64,000 nucleotides of DNA from Dyella_B jejuensis (GCF_044904675.1 NZ_JADIKJ010000009.1:124001-188000), one strand, 5' to 3'; counted from the first letter of the stretch, positions 54,545-63,908 are shown. Translations and numbers: made by a program. The notes: generated by a model not told the origin, from the sequence alone.

Positions 54545-54876
54545 TCCTGCCAGTGTTGCGCCGCATCAGCTTGAATGCAACCGGCGATGAGGCATAAGGA
54601 TTTGGACGGCTAAATGCCCGCGCGATCTGCACCCTTTCCCTTGGGACATGCAGGGAGCGCACACGGATATGCCCGACATTGAGAAGCGAGGAGAAGGTCG
54701 TGGTGAGGCGACCACTTGCGGTAAATAAAATCGAAGCGTTTTTAGCATGGCGGGATGGCGGCAAGGTTGGCCCCTCATCCCCGCCTTCTCCCCGGAGGGG
54801 AGAAGGCGCAGGAAGTGCTTCCGCTTTCTCCCTCTCCCCTCCGGGAAGAGGGGGGCAGGAGGACAGGAAGCATTAG
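54545..54876. repeat. gene-free region with hairpin repeats between lysAC and fumarase
   Basis: This region contains a degenerate copy of the GAGCGC/GAGGAGCGAGGA-type module at about 54654-54697, a perfect 11-bp hairpin GCCTTCTCCCC/GGGGAGAAGGC at 54783-54807 and an imperfect one at about 54832-54856. No open frame with family features was found. Confidence 0.7.
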
Positions 54877-56391
54877 TTATTCGACAAGGACAGGGATTTT
54901 CCCGATCTTCGCCTGCCACTCGCGCGGGCCGGTCTTGTGTACGGAAGTGCCCGCCGAATCCACCGCCACCGTCACCGGCATGTCCTGGACCTCGAATTCG
55001 TAGATCGCTTCCATGCCGAGGTCCGCGAAGCCGACCACGCGCGAGGCCTTGATCGCCTTGGAAACGAGATAGGCCGCACCGCCTACCGCCATCAGGTATA
55101 CCGATTGGTGCTGCTTGATCGCCTCGATCGCGGCCGGGCCGCGCTCGGCCTTGCCGACCATGCCGAGCAGGCCAGTCTGCGCCAGCACCTGCTCGGTGAA
55201 CTTGTCCATGCGGGTGGCGGTGGTCGGACCGGCCGGGCCGACCACTTCGTCACGCACCGGGTCGACCGGGCCGACGTAGTAGATGAAGCGTCCGTTGAAA
55301 TCGACGGGCAGCTTCTCGCCTTTGTTCAGCATCTCGACCATGCGCTTGTGCGCGGCGTCGCGGCCAGTCAGCAGCTTGCCGTTGAGCAGCAGCACTTCGC
55401 CTGGTTTCCAGCTCGTGACTTCCTCGCGCGTCACGGTGTCGAGATTTACGCGGCGACCTTTGGAGGCGTCATAGGTCAATTTCGGCCAGTCTTCCAGCGA
55501 GGGCGGATCGAGTGCCACCGGGCCGGATCCGTCCAGGGTGAAATGGGCATGGCGGGTGGCGGCGCAGTTGGGAATCAACGCCACCGGCAGGTTGGCCGCG
55601 TGGGTGGGGTAATCCTTCACTTTAACGTCGAGCACGGTGGTGAGGCCGCCCAGTCCCTGGGCGCCGATGCCCAGGGCGTTGACCTTCTCGTACAGCTCCA
55701 GTCGTAATTCTTCCGCGCGATTGCCGGGTCCGCGCGCGATCAGTTCCTGGATGTCGATCGGCTCCATCAACGCTTCCTTCGCCAACAGCATCGCTTTCTC
55801 GGCGGTGCCGCCGATGCCGATGCCCAGCATGCCGGGCGGACACCAGCCGGCGCCCATGGTCGGCACGGTCTTGAGCACCCAATCGACGATGGAGTCGGAC
55901 GGGTTGAGCATCACGAACTTGGATTTGGCCTCCGAGCCGCCGCCCTTCGCCGCCACGATCACATCCACGGTGTCGCCCGGCACGATCGAGACGTTGATGA
56001 CGGCCGGCGTGTTGTCCTTGGTATTGCTGCGCTTGCCGGCCGGATCGGCCAGCACGCTGGCACGCAGCTTGTTGTCCGGATCGTTGTAGGCGCGGCGCAC
56101 GCCTTCGTTGACCATGTCTTCCAACGACATCGTGGCGTCCCAGCGCACGTTCATGCCCACCTTCAGGAACACGGTGACAATGCCGGTGTCCTGGCACAGC
56201 GGGCGGTGGCCTTCGGCGGCCATGCGCGAATTGATCAGGATCTGCGCCATCGCGTCCTTGGCGGCGGGCGATGCCTCGCGCTCGTAGGCCTGGGCGAGGT
56301 TGGTGATGTAGTCGACCGGATGGTAGTAGCTGATGTATTGGAGCGCATCGGCGACGGACTGGATCAGATCGTCTTGCTTGATGGTGGTCAT
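54877..56391 (-). CDS. fumA: fumarate hydratase, class I (iron-sulfur)
   Basis: An oxygen-sensitive [4Fe-4S] enzyme interconverting fumarate and malate in the TCA cycle. The 504-residue protein shows PLCQDTGIVTVFLKVG near residues 65-80, GAGWCPPGMLGIGIGG around 180-195 and NCAATRHAHF, giving the expected cluster cysteines. The C-terminal half has GPTTATRMD and the beta-domain DSAGTSVHKTGP. The ATG at 56391 (MTTIKQDDLIQ) is chosen as the start of the conserved alpha domain. It is flanked by repeats downstream and an outer-membrane protein gene upstream on the same strand. Confidence 0.93.
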   Translation of the reverse strand: MTTIKQDDLIQSVADALQYISYYHPVDYITNLAQAYEREASPAAKDAMAQILINSRMAAEGHRPLCQDTGIVTVFLKVGMNVRWDATMSLEDMVNEGVRRAYNDPDNKLRASVLADPAGKRSNTKDNTPAVINVSIVPGDTVDVIVAAKGGGSEAKSKFVMLNPSDSIVDWVLKTVPTMGAGWCPPGMLGIGIGGTAEKAMLLAKEALMEPIDIQELIARGPGNRAEELRLELYEKVNALGIGAQGLGGLTTVLDVKVKDYPTHAANLPVALIPNCAATRHAHFTLDGSGPVALDPPSLEDWPKLTYDASKGRRVNLDTVTREEVTSWKPGEVLLLNGKLLTGRDAAHKRMVEMLNKGEKLPVDFNGRFIYYVGPVDPVRDEVVGPAGPTTATRMDKFTEQVLAQTGLLGMVGKAERGPAAIEAIKQHQSVYLMAVGGAAYLVSKAIKASRVVGFADLGMEAIYEFEVQDMPVTVAVDSAGTSVHKTGPREWQAKIGKIPVLVE

Positions 56392-56534
56392 GGCGGCTGC
56401 TTCGACTGGGAGGAAAGGCCCGGCGAGCCTTGCACTCGCGGGACACAACCGCCCTATTGTGCCGCAATCGGTCCCCGACATAAAAAGACGGCCGCACAAG
56501 GCGGCCGGAGGAAGCAAGCGTTTGCCAGGACCGG

Positions 56535-57158
56535 TCAGAAGCGGTATTCGCCCTGCACCGTGTACATCCCGATGCGGGTGCTCTTGTAGAAGGCGTTGGC
56601 CGGGATGTGGTAGTCGTCATAGGCCAGGCCGACGCTGAAAGCCTGGTTGATGTTGTAGCCGACGCCGAAGCCGAGGTATTCGCCAGTGTCGGTGCTATGC
56701 GCGCGAAGCTCGTGGCTGGCCGAAGCAAACGCGGGCGAGGACGCATTGAAGGTATCCGTATAGCCGCTATGGGCGCGGAACCAGCCGGCGCGGCCGGAAA
56801 CGTACCATTGCTCGGTGATGTTGTAGTTGAGGTTGCCGCCAAGCAGCCAGCCGCGGGTTTTCACGGTCTGGCGCTCGCCGCCGACACCGTCGTCGAAGCC
56901 GCGGGCACTGGCCTTGCCCAGGAAGCCATAACCCACTTCCACGCCATAGTCGACCACGCTCTTCCAGCGATAGCCCACGCGCAATGCACCGGCGGTGTCG
57001 TGCTTGCTGAACTTGTTGTCGTAACCGGTGAACGGATTGCTGATCTGGTAATTGGAAGCGCCAGCGTCGGCGTTGACGAAGGCATTACCGTCCGCGAAGG
57101 CCGCAGCCGAAGCCGAACCGAGAACCAGCGCGACGGCGACCGTTGCAAACTTGCGCAT
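56535..57158 (-). CDS. small outer-membrane beta-barrel protein (OmpX/Ail-like)
   Basis: A 207-residue protein with a signal peptide of about 22 residues (ending AAAFADG). The rest consists of alternating amphipathic strands (GALRVGYRW, YGVEVGYGFLG, WLLGGNLNYNI, YVSGRAGWF, YLGFGVGYNI, FSVGLAYDDYHI) consistent with an eight-stranded barrel, ending EYRF with the C-terminal phenylalanine needed by the Bam machinery. AAGGAG precedes the ATG at 57158. It is a paralogue of the gene at 60653-61273. Function (adhesion, osmotic or other) is unknown. Confidence 0.8.
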   Translation of the reverse strand: MRKFATVAVALVLGSASAAAFADGNAFVNADAGASNYQISNPFTGYDNKFSKHDTAGALRVGYRWKSVVDYGVEVGYGFLGKASARGFDDGVGGERQTVKTRGWLLGGNLNYNITEQWYVSGRAGWFRAHSGYTDTFNASSPAFASASHELRAHSTDTGEYLGFGVGYNINQAFSVGLAYDDYHIPANAFYKSTRIGMYTVQGEYRF

Positions 57159-57666
57159 GAGCGTACTCCTTGTTGATGTGATGACGTATCCATCGAGCTG
57201 CATGCTGTGTTCCGCATGCCACTGGTGTGAATATTTCGCGAAATGTATCCAATCAAATCGCCGCTGCCTAAAGACATATCCAGCGAGCATGTAGGAATAG
57301 ACCCACACAAATTCCCCTTATCTATCGAGCATGACGCCCGCGCACGCGCAACAATCGCCAAGGACTACAGCGGAAACCCCGCCAGCGCCTTGCCGGTTGA
57401 TTCCCGCAACAGACCGCTCAGCTTTTTCGCTGACATGAAATTAGAGATCACCTACATTCCGCGCAGGCACTTCCATAGATACCCTGGAGCGCTATAGGCT
57501 CACTGAGCGGCGCAACGCCAGTCGTCAGGGGAGACGGACGACGTCGCGGGGAAGAAGAGTTTTTCAGCCAAATGCCCAACGGCTTCGTCCGGATGCGCAA
57601 GGCATGGCATTCCATCGCCCTCGCCGTGCATGCGTGCGGGTCGCTGTGCCTATCCGGAGGAACACC
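57159..57666. promoter_or_regulatory. divergent region between the barrel protein and sedolisin genes
   Basis: A 508-bp gene-free gap with lower GC than its surroundings. It contains the 12-bp palindrome ATTTCGCGAAAT at 57233-57244, 75 bp upstream of the barrel gene start, a possible operator. A GGAGG ribosome-binding site lies directly before the sedolisin ATG. No convincing promoter boxes were fixed. Confidence 0.4.
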
Positions 57667-59595
57667 ATGTTCGCGAAGCTGCAACGCAAGTCGCTTCCGT
57701 TATCCCTTGGCCTGCTGCTGGCCGGCCTGAGCACCGGCGCGCTGGCGGCCAATGCCACCCCTGCCGTCGATGCCGGTGCTGCGCCGGCCAACCAGACCAT
57801 CCAGGTGACGCTGGTATTGAAGCTGCGCAACCAGGCGGCGCTGGAGGATTACATCAAGCAGACCGTGACGCCTGGCAGTGCGCACTTCCAGCAGTTCCTG
57901 ACCACCAGCCAGTTTGCGCAGCAGTATGGCGCCACCAGCGACGCGATCGCGCGGGTACAGTCCTACCTGCAGAAGCAGGGGCTGAGCAGCGAGGTGCTAC
58001 CCAGCAACCTGGCGATCCGTGCCACCGGCACCGCGGCCCAGGTTGGCGCGCTGTTCCAGACTTCGATCCATAATTATGTATCTCGCCAGAGTGGCCGCCG
58101 GTTCCATAAGCCAGCCTCCGCGCCGCAGATTCCGTCGGCTATCGCCGACGTGGTCGATGCCGCCAGTGGCTTGAGCAATGAGCGTACTTATCGCCCGCAT
58201 CATCTGACCGCGCCGAGCTTTGCCTCGCTCAACCATCCGCCTGCGAAGGCCGACGCATTGAGCGCGACGACCACCGGTTCCAGCGGCAATCCCACTGCAT
58301 CGGGCGTGCCGGGCAGCTACACCGTGGGCGATGTCGCCAATTTCTACGACATCAATCCGCTGTACAAGCGTGGCGTGCTCGGCAAGGGCGCGACGGTCGC
58401 CATCGTGACGCTGTCGAACTTCTATCCCAGCGATGCCACCACGTACTGGTCGGATATCGGCCTGGCCACCAAGCCCAACCGCATCAAGCAAGTACACGTG
58501 GATGGCGGCGGCGCGATCGACGACGGCAGCGGCGAAACCTCGATCGACGTCGAGCAGTCCGGCGGCGTTGCGCCGGATGCCAACATCATCGTGTACGACG
58601 CACCGAATGCGGGCAATGGCTATGTCGATGCCTTCGCGCAGGCTGTATCGGACAACATCGCAGACAGCATTTCCACCAGCTGGGGTTCGCCGGAAATCTT
58701 CAATTTCGCCGCGCTGAACGTGGATGGAGCCAGCGATACCGACACCAGCGACGCCGGCGACCTGCGCGCGTTCCACGACATCTTCCTGGAAGCGGCGGTG
58801 CAAGGCCAATCGCTGTTTGCCGCGTCCGGCGACTCCGGCGCTTACGACACCGTGCGCGACCTTGGCGCCGGCACGGACGTGGGCGATTACACCGCACCGC
58901 TTACCGTCGATTCGCCGGCGTCGGATCCCTACATCACCGCCGCGGGCGGCACCACCCTGCCTTACAGCTACGCCTTTGGCACCGGCCCGACCAAATCCAT
59001 CAAGCAGGAAAGCGTGTGGGGCTGGGACTATATCCAGAACTACTTCGACACCTATATCGGCCCGAACGTGGTGGACCTGTTTTCAACCGGCGGCGGCGGC
59101 GGCGTGAGTGTGTACTGGCATACGCCGTTCTACCAGGTGTTCACCAATGGCATTCGCGTCAGCGAGAAGAACCAGTCGCTGGTCTACAACGATCCCAGCG
59201 CCGGCCCGACCACGTTGCTGAAGTTGCCCAGCCGGTTTGCCGGACGCAATGTGCCGGATATTGCGCTCAATGCCGATCCCGAAACGGGCTACATCTTCGT
59301 ATCCACCTACGATGGCGGTTTGAACAGCGGCGAAGGCGGCACCAGCTTCGTGGCGCCGCAGCTCAATGGCATTACCGCCCTGCTGCGACAGAGCACCGGC
59401 CATCGCATCGGCTTGTGGAATCCGCAGGTCTACGCGATCCAGAACGTGTTCGGCTATGGTCGCTTCTCGGCCTTCAACAGTGTGCGTGCCGGCGACAACT
59501 GGTTCTACGATGGCGCGCCGCGCTACAACCAGGGTGCGGGCATCGGCTCGCTGGACGTAAGCAACCTGGATGCTTTCCTGCGCAGCGGATTCTGA
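57667..59595 (+). CDS. S53 family serine-carboxyl peptidase (sedolisin/xanthomonalisin-like)
   Basis: A secreted acid protease of 642 residues. A signal peptide (1-28, ending GALAAN) is followed by an activation prodomain (about 45-185) with TPGSAHFQQFLTTSQFAQQY, the family's LTPEQF-like segment. The catalytic domain has Glu290 and Asp294 in GETSIDVE, oxyanion Asp389 in ASGDSGA and nucleophile Ser560 in EGGTSFVAP, the full Ser-Glu-Asp set. The C-terminus contains a probable calcium-site region. GGAGG precedes the ATG at 57667, and a strong terminator follows. Confidence 0.93.
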   Translation: MFAKLQRKSLPLSLGLLLAGLSTGALAANATPAVDAGAAPANQTIQVTLVLKLRNQAALEDYIKQTVTPGSAHFQQFLTTSQFAQQYGATSDAIARVQSYLQKQGLSSEVLPSNLAIRATGTAAQVGALFQTSIHNYVSRQSGRRFHKPASAPQIPSAIADVVDAASGLSNERTYRPHHLTAPSFASLNHPPAKADALSATTTGSSGNPTASGVPGSYTVGDVANFYDINPLYKRGVLGKGATVAIVTLSNFYPSDATTYWSDIGLATKPNRIKQVHVDGGGAIDDGSGETSIDVEQSGGVAPDANIIVYDAPNAGNGYVDAFAQAVSDNIADSISTSWGSPEIFNFAALNVDGASDTDTSDAGDLRAFHDIFLEAAVQGQSLFAASGDSGAYDTVRDLGAGTDVGDYTAPLTVDSPASDPYITAAGGTTLPYSYAFGTGPTKSIKQESVWGWDYIQNYFDTYIGPNVVDLFSTGGGGGVSVYWHTPFYQVFTNGIRVSEKNQSLVYNDPSAGPTTLLKLPSRFAGRNVPDIALNADPETGYIFVSTYDGGLNSGEGGTSFVAPQLNGITALLRQSTGHRIGLWNPQVYAIQNVFGYGRFSAFNSVRAGDNWFYDGAPRYNQGAGIGSLDVSNLDAFLRSGF

Positions 59596-59619
59596 GCAGG
59601 CAGCATCGTTCCAAAAATC

Positions 59620-59650
59620 GGCCCGTGCGTTCGCGCGCGGGCCTTTTTTT
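59620..59650 (+). terminator. intrinsic terminator of the sedolisin gene
   Basis: The stem GGCCCGTGCG (59620-59629) pairs with CGCGCGGGCC (59634-59643) over a TTCG loop with one G-T pair, followed by seven T residues. It lies 25 bp after the stop codon. Confidence 0.92.
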
Positions 59651-59721
59651 CTGGATGCTCGCTTTGATACGCGCACCGCGTAGCGGATACGATGCCCGAT
59701 CATTCCCACGCAGGCATCCCC

Positions 59722-60597
59722 ATGCCATCGACACGCCGTTTCATGCAGCTCGATGTCTTTTCGCACCAGCCGATGCAAGGCAATCCGCTGGCAGTGGTCA
59801 TCGATGGCGATGGCCTCGACGAAGTCACCATGCGTGCCTTCGCACGCTGGACGAATCTTTCCGAGACCGCGTTCCTGCTCACGCCGACCGAACCCGGCGC
59901 GGACTATCGCGTGCGCATTTTCACGCCGCGCCAGGAGCTGCCATTCGCCGGGCATCCCAGCGTCGGCAGTGCGTATGTCGCCGTGGAAGCCGGACGGGTC
60001 GCAGCGGGCAAGGCCTCGCTGGTGCAGCAATGCGCCGCCGGTTTGCTGCCGGTCCGTGTTGACGGTTACGGCCCGGCGCGAACCATCCATGTGCAGGCGC
60101 CACGCGCGCAAGTGCAGCGTGTGGAAGCGGCCCTGCGTGACGCTCTCGGCACGACCTTGCACACCGGGCTGGACGAAACGCAGCTACGGCTGGTAGATAA
60201 CGGCCCGCGCTGGTGGGTTTGCCGCTTGCCCGATGCCACCCACGTGCGCGCCTTGCAGCCCGACCTGCATGCCATTGCCGCGCTATGCGAACGCCACGGC
60301 GCCATTGGCGTCAGCGTGTTCGGCCGCGAGTCGGCGGGCGCAACCGCGATGGCGGTGCGTGCGTTCTGTCCGGCCGACGGTATACCCGAAGATCCGGTAA
60401 CCGGCAGCGTCAATGCCGGAATCATGGCCTTTCTGGTCGATAGCGGCGACACCACATTTGGCACGCACTATCGCGCCAGCCAGGGACGCGAGGTGGAGCG
60501 CGACGGTTATGTCGACGTCGCGCACGATCCGGCGACGGGGGCCGTCACCATCGGCGGGCAATGCGTCGTGCTGATTCGTGGCGAGCTTGAACTGTAG
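59722..60597 (+). CDS. PhzF family isomerase/epimerase-like protein
   Basis: A 291-residue member of the PhzF/DapF-fold family. The typical N-terminus MQLDVFSHQPMQGNPLAVV (8-26) is present, the catalytic glutamate is expected at Glu48 in NLSETAF, and RIFTPRQELPFAGHPSVGSA and PEDPVTGS follow. These proteins isomerise small molecules; only a few have known substrates, and no phenazine genes are adjacent. ATG 59722 starts the conserved region, while an in-frame ATG at 59692 adds ten codons. Confidence 0.9.
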   Translation: MPSTRRFMQLDVFSHQPMQGNPLAVVIDGDGLDEVTMRAFARWTNLSETAFLLTPTEPGADYRVRIFTPRQELPFAGHPSVGSAYVAVEAGRVAAGKASLVQQCAAGLLPVRVDGYGPARTIHVQAPRAQVQRVEAALRDALGTTLHTGLDETQLRLVDNGPRWWVCRLPDATHVRALQPDLHAIAALCERHGAIGVSVFGRESAGATAMAVRAFCPADGIPEDPVTGSVNAGIMAFLVDSGDTTFGTHYRASQGREVERDGYVDVAHDPATGAVTIGGQCVVLIRGELEL

Positions 60598-60602
60598 AAC
60601 AC

Positions 60603-60626
60603 AACGGCCGCACGCTGGCGGCCGTT
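60603..60626. terminator. hairpin between phzF-like and barrel protein genes
   Basis: A perfect 9-bp stem AACGGCCGC/GCGGCCGTT with a 6-base loop, directly after the PhzF stop and 26 bp from the stop of the convergent barrel gene. It lacks a T-run on either strand, so termination would be weak or factor-assisted. Confidence 0.5.
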
Positions 60627-60652
60627 GCTGCGATCGACGCTTACCGTATCGG

Positions 60653-61273
60653 CTAGAACCGGTATTCGAACGTGCCGCCGTACATGCTGGTGTTGAAATG
60701 GCCGTCGTAGATGCCATTCGCGCGACTCTGGAAAAAGTCGTAATTCAGGCTGATCCCGATATGCCGGTTGAAGTCGTAGCCCAGGCCAACCCCCGCGTAA
60801 ACGCCATCGCCCGTGCTGCTGCTCGAAACTGACGCATAGCCAAGCTGGTCGTTTGCCCGCCCGCTGGTCTGCGAATGGAACCAGCCGCCACGTGCGGACA
60901 GGAACCAGCCGTAATCGCCGTAGTGCAACTTGAAATTGCCGCCCAATATCTCGCCGTGCGTCTTGATGCTGACATGCACGGGATCATACGGGCCGCCGAG
61001 ATTCTCTACGGCGTAATTGTCATTGCCGTTTACTTTGCCGAGGTCCACATAGCCGCCTTCCACGCCCCAGGAAACCGCGCCGGCATTCCAAAGGTAGCCA
61101 AGGCGCAAAGCCCCGGCCGCACTCGTTTGATCCCGACCCTGCAAGTTGCTGATGTTCACATCAGAACCCGCGGCCTCCCCGTTGACGAAGAAATTGCCAT
61201 CCACTGCCATCGCCGCACTGGATGCAACAACCAGCGCGGCACCGACGGCCGCCTTGGAAATCCATTTGTTCAT
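60653..61273 (-). CDS. small outer-membrane beta-barrel protein (OmpX/Ail-like), second paralogue
   Basis: A 206-residue exported protein with a signal peptide of about 23 residues (AAMAVDG) and amphipathic strands such as GALRLGYLW, WGVEGGYVDLG, GGNFKLHYG, FLSARGGWFHS and GVGLGYDFN. It ends FEYRF, as expected for Bam-inserted barrels. The layout and motifs parallel the gene at 56535-57158, so the two arose by duplication and flank the sedolisin and PhzF genes. AGGGGC precedes the ATG. Confidence 0.8.
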   Translation of the reverse strand: MNKWISKAAVGAALVVASSAAMAVDGNFFVNGEAAGSDVNISNLQGRDQTSAAGALRLGYLWNAGAVSWGVEGGYVDLGKVNGNDNYAVENLGGPYDPVHVSIKTHGEILGGNFKLHYGDYGWFLSARGGWFHSQTSGRANDQLGYASVSSSSTGDGVYAGVGLGYDFNRHIGISLNYDFFQSRANGIYDGHFNTSMYGGTFEYRF

Positions 61274-61995
61274 TGAAGCCCCTGATAGATTATTGGGTGA
61301 TGTTGATAAAAAAACACAACGATCGAACCGTTCCCTGAGATGCGCGCGCTAATGCGCTAACGCAAACTCTTGCAACCAGCGCATCGAGCGAAGGCCGCGC
61401 GACATTGTAGATACTGTGACGGAGTCCGCAACGCCTGCGCGTTGGCGCCCGCAGCGTGCTAGCGGGTTTGACTCCCTCTCCGCTCCGGGGAGAGGGCTGG
61501 GGTAAGGGGCGGCTCTTGCGTTGAACCCCAGCCAGAGCGCGCTTCGTTTCAGTGCCTTCGCAAGATTGCCCCCTCACCTCGATCCTCTCCTCGCTCCTCA
61601 AACCCGAGCACATTCCTGTGCTCTCCCCGCGTGCCCCGCAGGGGGAGAGGAGGAAAAGCGAGGTGCTTTTCCGCAAGATTGAGAAAAAGCAGCGTGCTGG
61701 CCGGTTTGACTCCCTCTCCCCTCCGGGGAGAAGGCTGGGGTGAGGGGCGGCTCTTGCATTGAACCCAGCCAGAGCGCGCTTCGTTTCAATGCCTTCGCAA
61801 GATTGTCCCCCTCACCTCGATCCTCTCCTCGCTCCTCAAACCCGAGCACATCCCTGTGCTCTCCCCGCGTGCCCCGCAGGGGAGTGGAGGAAAAGCGAAG
61901 TGCCTGCAAGGATGGCTTTCCGGCTGAAGAACACCCCATACTTGCCGGATCGCAACTCCGTTGCCATGCTCTGGCTTTTCTTCCAGGGCTTTCCC
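61274..61995. repeat. gene-free region with a direct repeat of hairpin modules
   Basis: This 722-bp gap contains two direct copies of a roughly 215-bp unit (61451-61666 and 61689-61904, period 238 bp). Each starts GCAGCGTGCT and holds a CCCTCTCC...GGGGAGA hairpin, a GAGCGCGCTTCGTTTCA spacer and a GAGCAC-loop-GTGCTC hairpin (61606-61623 and 61844-61861) in opposite orientation to the 23-kb and 47-kb copies. The first 170 bp should hold the promoter of the leftward barrel gene. Confidence 0.8.
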
Positions 61996-63321
61996 ATGAC
62001 GTCACCGAATACCGGTTACCAGCGCAGCATCGGCCTGCGCGATGCGGCGCTGGTCGTGGTCGGCGGCATTATCGGCGGTGGCATCTTCCTCAATCCCGGC
62101 ATTGCCGCGCAGCGCACCGAATCCGGCCTGGCGCTGCTGCTGATGTGGGTGGGCGCAGGCGTGCTGACCCTGATCGGCGCGCTGTGCTATGCGGAGCTGG
62201 GCGCGCGCCGCCCGCATGCCGGCGGCAGCTATGTCTACCTGCGCGAAGCATTCGGTCCGCTGGCCGGCTTCCTGTTCGGCTGGACCATGCTGCTGGTGAT
62301 CTACTCGGGCTCCAGCGCGGCGGTGGCTACTATCTTCGCCAGCTACGCGGCCTCCGTATTCGGACTGCCGCCGGGCATGGCGACACCGCTGGCGGCCGGC
62401 GCGCTGGTGCTGGTCGCCGGCATCAATCTGTTCGGCCTCAAATTCGGCGTGCAGATGCAGAACCTGTTTACCCTGCTAAAGCTGCTGGCGGTCGCGGTGC
62501 TAGTGGTGTGCGGGCTGTACCTTGCCGGCTCCGGTGCCGGTGGTGCGGCGCTGTTGGCGGACGATTCCTCGCGCAGCGGCGTCGGTTTCATGAGCGCCGC
62601 ACTGCCGGTGCTGTTCGCCTACTCTGGCTTTACCTACCTCAACAACCTGGCCGGCGAAGTGCGCGAGCCCCAGTGCACGCTGCCCCGCGCGCTGATGCTG
62701 GGCATGCTCGGCGTGATCGCCATCTATGCGCTGGTCAACGTGGCCTATCTCGCCGTGCTCGGTCACGGCGGCCTGGCGCTCAGCCACACGCCTGCTGCCG
62801 ACGTGATGGGCAAGGTGTTCGGTTCGGCGGGCGCCAAGCTGATCGCCGTGGGCATCGCCATTTCCACTTTCGGCTTTTGCAACATCACGCTGGTCGCAGG
62901 CGCGCGCGTATTGCAGGTGATGGGCGCGGATGGTCTGTTTTTCGCCAGCGTGGGGCGCCTGCACCCGCGCCACCGCACGCCCAATCTGGCGCTGCTGCTG
63001 CTTACCGGCTGGTCGATCGTGCTGGTGTTGTCGGGCAGCTACGGCCAGTTGCTCGACTACGCCACCTTCGGCGACTGGCTTGCCTGCGCGGTCGGCGTCA
63101 GCACGTTGTTCTGGTATCGGCATGCCCAGCCAGGCGACGCATCGTTCCGGGTACCCGGCTATCCGCTGCTGCCGTTGATTTTCATCGCCACCATTGCGTT
63201 GGTGGTGGTACAGAGCCTGCGTACAAGCCTCGTGAACACCGGCATCGGCCTGGCGATCATGGCGGCGGGAATTCCGGTCTACCTGATCTGGCGGCGCCTG
63301 TTCAGCCCGCTACGCTCCTAA
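61996..63321 (+). CDS. APC-family amino acid permease
   Basis: A 12-helix amino acid/polyamine/organocation transporter of 441 residues. Helix 1 contains VGGIIGGGIFLNPG (22-35), the unwound substrate-binding segment of the superfamily, and helix 6 contains LFAYSGFTYLNNLAGEV, the second hallmark. It resembles LAT/SteT-type exchangers or permeases; the specific amino acid is unknown. The ATG at 61996 has AGGG upstream and begins MTSPNTGYQRSIGLRDAA. The open frame further upstream lies in repeat sequence and is excluded. Confidence 0.9.
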   Translation: MTSPNTGYQRSIGLRDAALVVVGGIIGGGIFLNPGIAAQRTESGLALLLMWVGAGVLTLIGALCYAELGARRPHAGGSYVYLREAFGPLAGFLFGWTMLLVIYSGSSAAVATIFASYAASVFGLPPGMATPLAAGALVLVAGINLFGLKFGVQMQNLFTLLKLLAVAVLVVCGLYLAGSGAGGAALLADDSSRSGVGFMSAALPVLFAYSGFTYLNNLAGEVREPQCTLPRALMLGMLGVIAIYALVNVAYLAVLGHGGLALSHTPAADVMGKVFGSAGAKLIAVGIAISTFGFCNITLVAGARVLQVMGADGLFFASVGRLHPRHRTPNLALLLLTGWSIVLVLSGSYGQLLDYATFGDWLACAVGVSTLFWYRHAQPGDASFRVPGYPLLPLIFIATIALVVVQSLRTSLVNTGIGLAIMAAGIPVYLIWRRLFSPLRS

Positions 63322-63374
63322 ATTCTTACGGCAATGCCACAATGCGCCGGTAATTAGTCAGGAGAGACCATCCG

Positions 63375-63908
63375 ATGGCGCAAGACCACGCCGCGCTGGC
63401 AACCAAGGGGGAGGTTACCCCGGTCGCGATCCGCCCTGGCATCGGGCTGCAGATCAACGGCGAGCATTACCGCCATACCGGCGACCCGCAAATGCCCCTG
63501 CTGTGGTACCTGCGCGATGTGCTGCAACTGGATGGCACCAAGTACGGCGGCGAGCACGGCGAAGGCGGTGCGGACCTGGTGCTGGTAAATGGCAAAGCCA
63601 CCTCGGCCATGGGCATGCCGATGAGCAAGCTGGACGGCAAGCAGGTCACCACGGTCGAGGGCCTGGCCAGCACCGAAGGCACTTTGCATCCGCTGCAGCA
63701 GGCTTTCATCGATGAGGATGCGATCGGCTGCGGCTATTGCACACCGGGCTGGCTGATCGCGTCGATGGATCTCCTGAACCGCCGCAAGGATCCTTCCGAT
63801 GGCGATATCGACAGTTTGCCCAACCTTTGTCGCTGTGGTTGCCAGACGCGCGTGCGCAGCGCCATCAAGCGTGCCGCCGCCGCCATGAAGCAGGGAGCGA
63901 AGGCATGA
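63375..63908 (+). CDS. IorA-like [2Fe-2S] subunit lacking the first cluster's cysteines
   Basis: The small iron-sulfur subunit of a xanthine-oxidase-family (isoquinoline 1-oxidoreductase-type) enzyme, 177 residues. The family has two clusters. The second site is complete: Cys119 and Cys122 (GCGYCTPG), then Cys152 and Cys154 (LCRCG). The first site, normally CX4CGXC, reads Gly59, Gly64, Gly65 and Asp67 (YGGEHGEGGAD), and the fourth Cys near residue 79 is also gone. So only one cluster is expected. GGAGAG precedes the ATG. It is coupled to the next gene by ATGA overlap. Confidence 0.85.
   Translation: MAQDHAALATKGEVTPVAIRPGIGLQINGEHYRHTGDPQMPLLWYLRDVLQLDGTKYGGEHGEGGADLVLVNGKATSAMGMPMSKLDGKQVTTVEGLASTEGTLHPLQQAFIDEDAIGCGYCTPGWLIASMDLLNRRKDPSDGDIDSLPNLCRCGCQTRVRSAIKRAAAAMKQGAKA

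Noticed and set aside
61451..61904. Long direct repeats suggesting IS ends or attachment sites
   Set aside because: No transposase or integrase lies between or beside them; they are duplicated hairpin modules.
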